From an uncultured Porticoccus sp. (lineage in GTDB: Bacteria > Pseudomonadota > Gammaproteobacteria > Pseudomonadales > Porticoccaceae), in NCBI GenBank assembly GCA_950063125.1, contig CATLZI010000084.1, positions 1 to 8,302 of the forward strand: a stretch of 8,302 nt of DNA, in the 5' to 3' direction. A program made the position numbers and the translations under genes. Below are positions 6,065 to 8,302 of the stretch, piece by piece (the first letter of the stretch is position 1; the number at the start of each line of letters is the position of its first letter). The notes beneath the pieces are model-generated. The model did no database searches. It was not told where the DNA came from and saw only the letters and a list, made by a program, of their open reading frames with translations.

Positions 6065-6721
6065 TTATCCCTGGAAGGCGAATCCTGTGGGCGGCAGGGG
6101 TCGACCAAACAGGCAGGCCCTGCCGTTACTCAGTGTCACCCTGCCCTGGCAATACCAGCGCACGGCCATCGGGTAAATCAGGTTTTCCTGCTCAAAGACA
6201 CGGCTGCTCAGCGTTTCGGCAGTGTCATCTTCCAGAATGGGGACTTCGGCCTGAATTATCGCCGGGCCACCGTCGAGCTCTGATGTGACGAAATGCACCG
6301 TGGCACCGGTTTTGGTATCGCCGGCCTCAATAGCGCGCTGCTGGGTGTGCAGGCCGGGATATTTTGGCAGCAGGGATGGGTGGATGTTCATCATCATGCC
6401 CGCAAAGCGTTCGACAAATGCCGGGGTCAGAATACGCATGAAACCGCACAGCAGTATCAGGTTGGGTCTGTAGCCTTCCAGCAGGTCAGCCAGCGCCACA
6501 TCGAAACTGTCCCGGTCGGGGAACTGCCGGTGGTCCAGCGCCTGGCAGGGCAAGCCGGCGGCCCTGGCTTTTTCCAGCCCGGGGGCATCGGGATTGTTGC
6601 TGATCACACAAACGATTTCGGCATCAATCACGTTCATCTGTATCGCATCGATAAAGGATTGCAGGTTGCTCCCCTTGCCGGAAATCAATATTGCCAGCCT
6701 TGGTTTATAACTCGTGTTCAT
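6065..6721 (-). CDS. purN: Phosphoribosylglycinamide formyltransferase (GAR transformylase, 10-formyl-THF dependent)
   Basis: PurN transfers the formyl group of 10-formyltetrahydrofolate to GAR, giving FGAR, the third step of de novo purine synthesis in the cytosol. The 218-residue length is normal. Seen: the phosphate-binding ISGKGSNLQ (13-21), the folate-site segment LLCGFMRILTP (90-100), and MNIHPSLLPKYPGLHT (111-126) with the catalytic Asn112 and His114. GATVHFVTSELDGGP (139-153) carries the catalytic Asp150. All three catalytic residues are in place, so the enzyme should be active. ATG 6721 is 11 nt after the purM stop, with a weak AGGA in the end of purM as ribosome binding site. The close spacing and shared pathway indicate one purMN transcript. 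Confidence 0.97.
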   Translation of the reverse strand: MNTSYKPRLAILISGKGSNLQSFIDAIQMNVIDAEIVCVISNNPDAPGLEKARAAGLPCQALDHRQFPDRDSFDVALADLLEGYRPNLILLCGFMRILTPAFVERFAGMMMNIHPSLLPKYPGLHTQQRAIEAGDTKTGATVHFVTSELDGGPAIIQAEVPILEDDTAETLSSRVFEQENLIYPMAVRWYCQGRVTLSNGRACLFGRPLPPTGFAFQG

Positions 6722-6732
6722 ATTTAATCAGC

Positions 6733-7788
6733 CTATCCTACTAGTTGAACGCGTTGTTCGCCGGGTTCAGCGTGGGCGATTTTGCCCATGACAAATGCTT
6801 CCTCGCCAGCAATGTGCAGGGTATCCAGTGCCGTTTGCACGGCATCCTGTGGAACGCAGATCACCATGCCGACGCCGCAGTTAAAAGTCCGGGACATTTC
6901 GGTGGCACTGACGTTACCGTTGCGCTGCAGCCAGTCAAAAATGGCGGGCATCTGCCAGCTTTGGGTGTCGATGACGGCCTTGGCGCTTTCCGGCAGAACC
7001 CGTGGGATATTTTCCAGCAGGCCGCCACCGGTAATATGGGATATTGCGTGGACCGGCACGTGCGCATGCTCCACCAGGCCAAGCAGGGTCTTGACATAAA
7101 TTCGCGTGGGGGTGAGCAACAGCTCACCCAGCGGCTTGCCATCGACCATTTCTGTGAGTGGGTCTACGCCGGAGACCTCGATGATTTTGCGGATCAATGA
7201 ATAGCCGTTGGCGTGCGGGCCGGAGGAGGCCAGGCCGATCAGGGCATCGCCCACATGCACGGCGCTGCCATCAATAATACCTGACTTTTCGACAATGCCG
7301 ACACAAAAGCCCGCCAGGTCGTAATCCTCACCCTCATACATGCCGGGCATTTCCGCCGTCTCACCGCCCACCAGCGAGCAGCCTGCGAGTTCACAGCCCT
7401 CACCAATACCCGTGACAACTGCCGCAGCTGTATCGACATGTAATTTACCGGTGGCGTAATAATCGAGAAAGAACAGTGGCTCGGCACCGCAGACCACCAG
7501 GTCGTTGACACACATGGCCACCAGGTCAATACCGATGGTGTCATGGATGCCGAGGTCAATAGCCAGTTTCAGTTTGGTGCCAACACCGTCCGTGCCCGAT
7601 ACCAGTACCGGTTCCTTATAACCACTGGGCAGGCTGAACAATGCGCCAAACCCTCCCAGGCCGGCCAGTACTTCCGGTCGGCGGGTGCGTTTGGCAACCT
7701 GTTTGATCCGTTCAACCAGGGTGTTGCCTGCGTCGATATCAACACCGGCATCTTTGTAGCTGAGAGAGGGCTGCTTGGGATGACTCAT
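6733..7788 (-). CDS. purM: Phosphoribosylformylglycinamidine cyclo-ligase (AIR synthetase)
   Basis: PurM closes the imidazole ring, converting FGAM and ATP to AIR, the fifth step of de novo purine synthesis, in the cytosol. The 351-residue length is typical. Landmarks run in the expected order: SYKDAGVDI (10-18), the ATP-site [10 protein letters not shown] (65-74), [19 protein letters not shown] (92-110), [11 protein letters not shown] (141-151), [11 protein letters not shown] (188-198), HITGGGL (251-257) and [11 protein letters not shown] (298-308). No key segment is missing. ATG 7788 starts four codons before the usual SLSYKDAG beginning, and AAGG about 7 nt upstream serves as ribosome binding site. 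It is the first gene of the minus-strand block, with a good candidate promoter about 40 bp upstream, and lies back to back with the DUF2066 gene, as I recall for Pseudomonas. Confidence 0.98.
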   Translation of the reverse strand: MSHPKQPSLSYKDAGVDIDAGNTLVERIKQVAKRTRRPEVLAGLGGFGALFSLPSGYKEPVLVSGTDGVGTKLKLAIDLGIHDTIGIDLVAMCVNDLVVCGAEPLFFLDYYATGKLHVDTAAAVVTGIGEGCELAGCSLVGGETAEMPGMYEGEDYDLAGFCVGIVEKSGIIDGSAVHVGDALIGLASSGPHANGYSLIRKIIEVSGVDPLTEMVDGKPLGELLLTPTRIYVKTLLGLVEHAHVPVHAISHITGGGLLENIPRVLPESAKAVIDTQSWQMPAIFDWLQRNGNVSATEMSRTFNCGVGMVICVPQDAVQTALDTLHIAGEEAFVMGKIAHAEPGEQRVQLVG

Positions 7789-7826
7789 TGGCGGGCCTTG
7801 CTGGCTAGTGGGTGAAAAGGTGGGAT

Positions 7827-7855
7827 ATTTTATATGAAAAGACGACGTCTGACAG
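7827..7855 (-). promoter_or_regulatory. Candidate sigma-70 promoter of purMN with an internal palindrome
   Basis: On the minus strand CTGTCA (7850-7855, four of six -35 matches) and TAAAAT (7827-7832, five of six -10 matches) are 17 bp apart. The predicted start near 7820 leaves a leader of about 30 nt before ATG 7788. A perfect inverted repeat AGACG-A-CGTCT lies at 7840-7850, covering the upstream part of the spacer and one base of the -35, where a bound repressor would block polymerase. It does not resemble the enterobacterial PurR operator. Confidence 0.45.
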
Positions 7856-7899
7856 TTAGATAATGTGCCTATTTGCAGGCTGCTGTTACAATCCCGACC

Positions 7900-8302
7900 A
7901 TGAAAAACATCGCGCTGTTGAAGAATCTTGTCGTCCTGCTGTTTGCGGGGCTCTCAACCCTGCCCATTGCTGCGGCTCCGCTGGTCGATCTCTATGAGGC
8001 ACTGGTGCCCGTGGCGGATCAGAGCGATGCTGCCAGAGAACGGGCATTGAAGATCGGCCTGGAAAAAGTGCTGATCAAGGTGACTGGTGACAGCCAGGTA
8101 CTGTTAAATCCTCGGTTGGATAGCGTCGCGGCAGAGCCCCGACGCTATGTGACGGCATACAGTTACAGGAGTTATCGCGATCCGCTGGTGGCGCCCGCTG
8201 AAGACACTGCCGCGACCAGAGAGGGTATGGCGACCAATATCCGTTATTCCGAACCGGCGATCGACCAGCTGTTGCGACGTTACCAGTTGCAGATATGGCC
8301 GG
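7900..8302 (+). CDS. DUF2066 domain exported protein (N-terminal part, cut by window edge)
   Basis: The frame is open from ATG 7900 to the right edge, giving 134 residues without a stop. A Lys-containing start and a hydrophobic stretch at about 9-23 end in LPIAAA, a plausible signal peptidase I region near residues 24-26, so the protein is probably periplasmic. After it, [20 protein letters not shown] (31-50), [11 protein letters not shown] (54-64) and [10 protein letters not shown] (81-90) match the beginning of DUF2066, a family of unknown function. The gene is divergent from purM with 111 bp between them; I recall the same pairing in Pseudomonas, where hda lies further downstream. No clear ribosome binding site precedes the ATG. 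A TACAAT at 7887-7892 looks like a -10 element but is only a few bases from the ATG and lacks a -35. Confidence 0.85.
   Translation, partial: MKNIALLKNLVVLLFAGLSTLPIAAAPLVDLYEALVPVADQSDAARERALKIGLEKVLIKVTGDSQVLLNPRLDSVAAEPRRYVTAYSYRSYRDPLVAPAEDTAATREGMATNIRYSEPAIDQLLRRYQLQIWP

Overview
The window looks like chromosomal DNA of a free-living gammaproteobacterium, probably from the Pseudomonadales/Cellvibrionales side. This rests on family recognition and gene order: purM and purN with a DUF3108 gene downstream and a DUF2066 gene divergent from purM, an arrangement I recall from Pseudomonas and relatives. Codon use and base composition look even throughout, and I see no mobile element, CRISPR array, tRNA or rRNA.

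Layout. (1) Positions 1-433, minus strand: the N-terminal third or less of an LTA-synthase-like membrane sulfatase, cut by the window edge. (2) 434-700: a 267-bp divergent intergenic region. Its notable content is a perfect CTTAA-N6-CTTAA direct repeat, the type bound by PmrA/QseB-family response regulators, just upstream of a candidate promoter for the sulfatase gene. (3) 701-1735, plus strand: a CNNM (DUF21) + CBS-pair membrane protein, a likely Mg2+/divalent cation exporter. (4) 1736-1891: convergent gap with weak terminator-like hairpins. (5) 1892-7788, minus strand: six co-directional genes, in transcription order purM, purN, DUF3108, a tandem CDGSH iron-sulfur protein, a DUF3014 membrane-anchored protein and a PAS-PAS-GGDEF-EAL cyclic-di-GMP enzyme. 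(6) 7789-7899: divergent promoter region. (7) 7900-8302, plus strand: start of a DUF2066 exported protein, cut by the window edge.

How they fit together. purM and purN carry out two steps of de novo purine synthesis and are almost certainly cotranscribed (11-nt gap). DUF3108 follows after 82 bp and may be read through from them or have its own promoter. CDGSH and DUF3014 are tightly spaced (18 nt after DUF3108, then 3 nt between them), and the DUF3014 ribosome binding site lies across the end of the CDGSH gene, so these two are probably translationally coupled. The GGDEF-EAL gene is last and is separated by a leader with a perfect hairpin, so it may be controlled apart from the rest.

I found no clearly new multi-gene system. 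The items most worth a second look are the CTTAA repeat at 520-536, the coupled CDGSH/DUF3014 pair of unknown joint function, and the hairpin in front of the cyclic-di-GMP gene.
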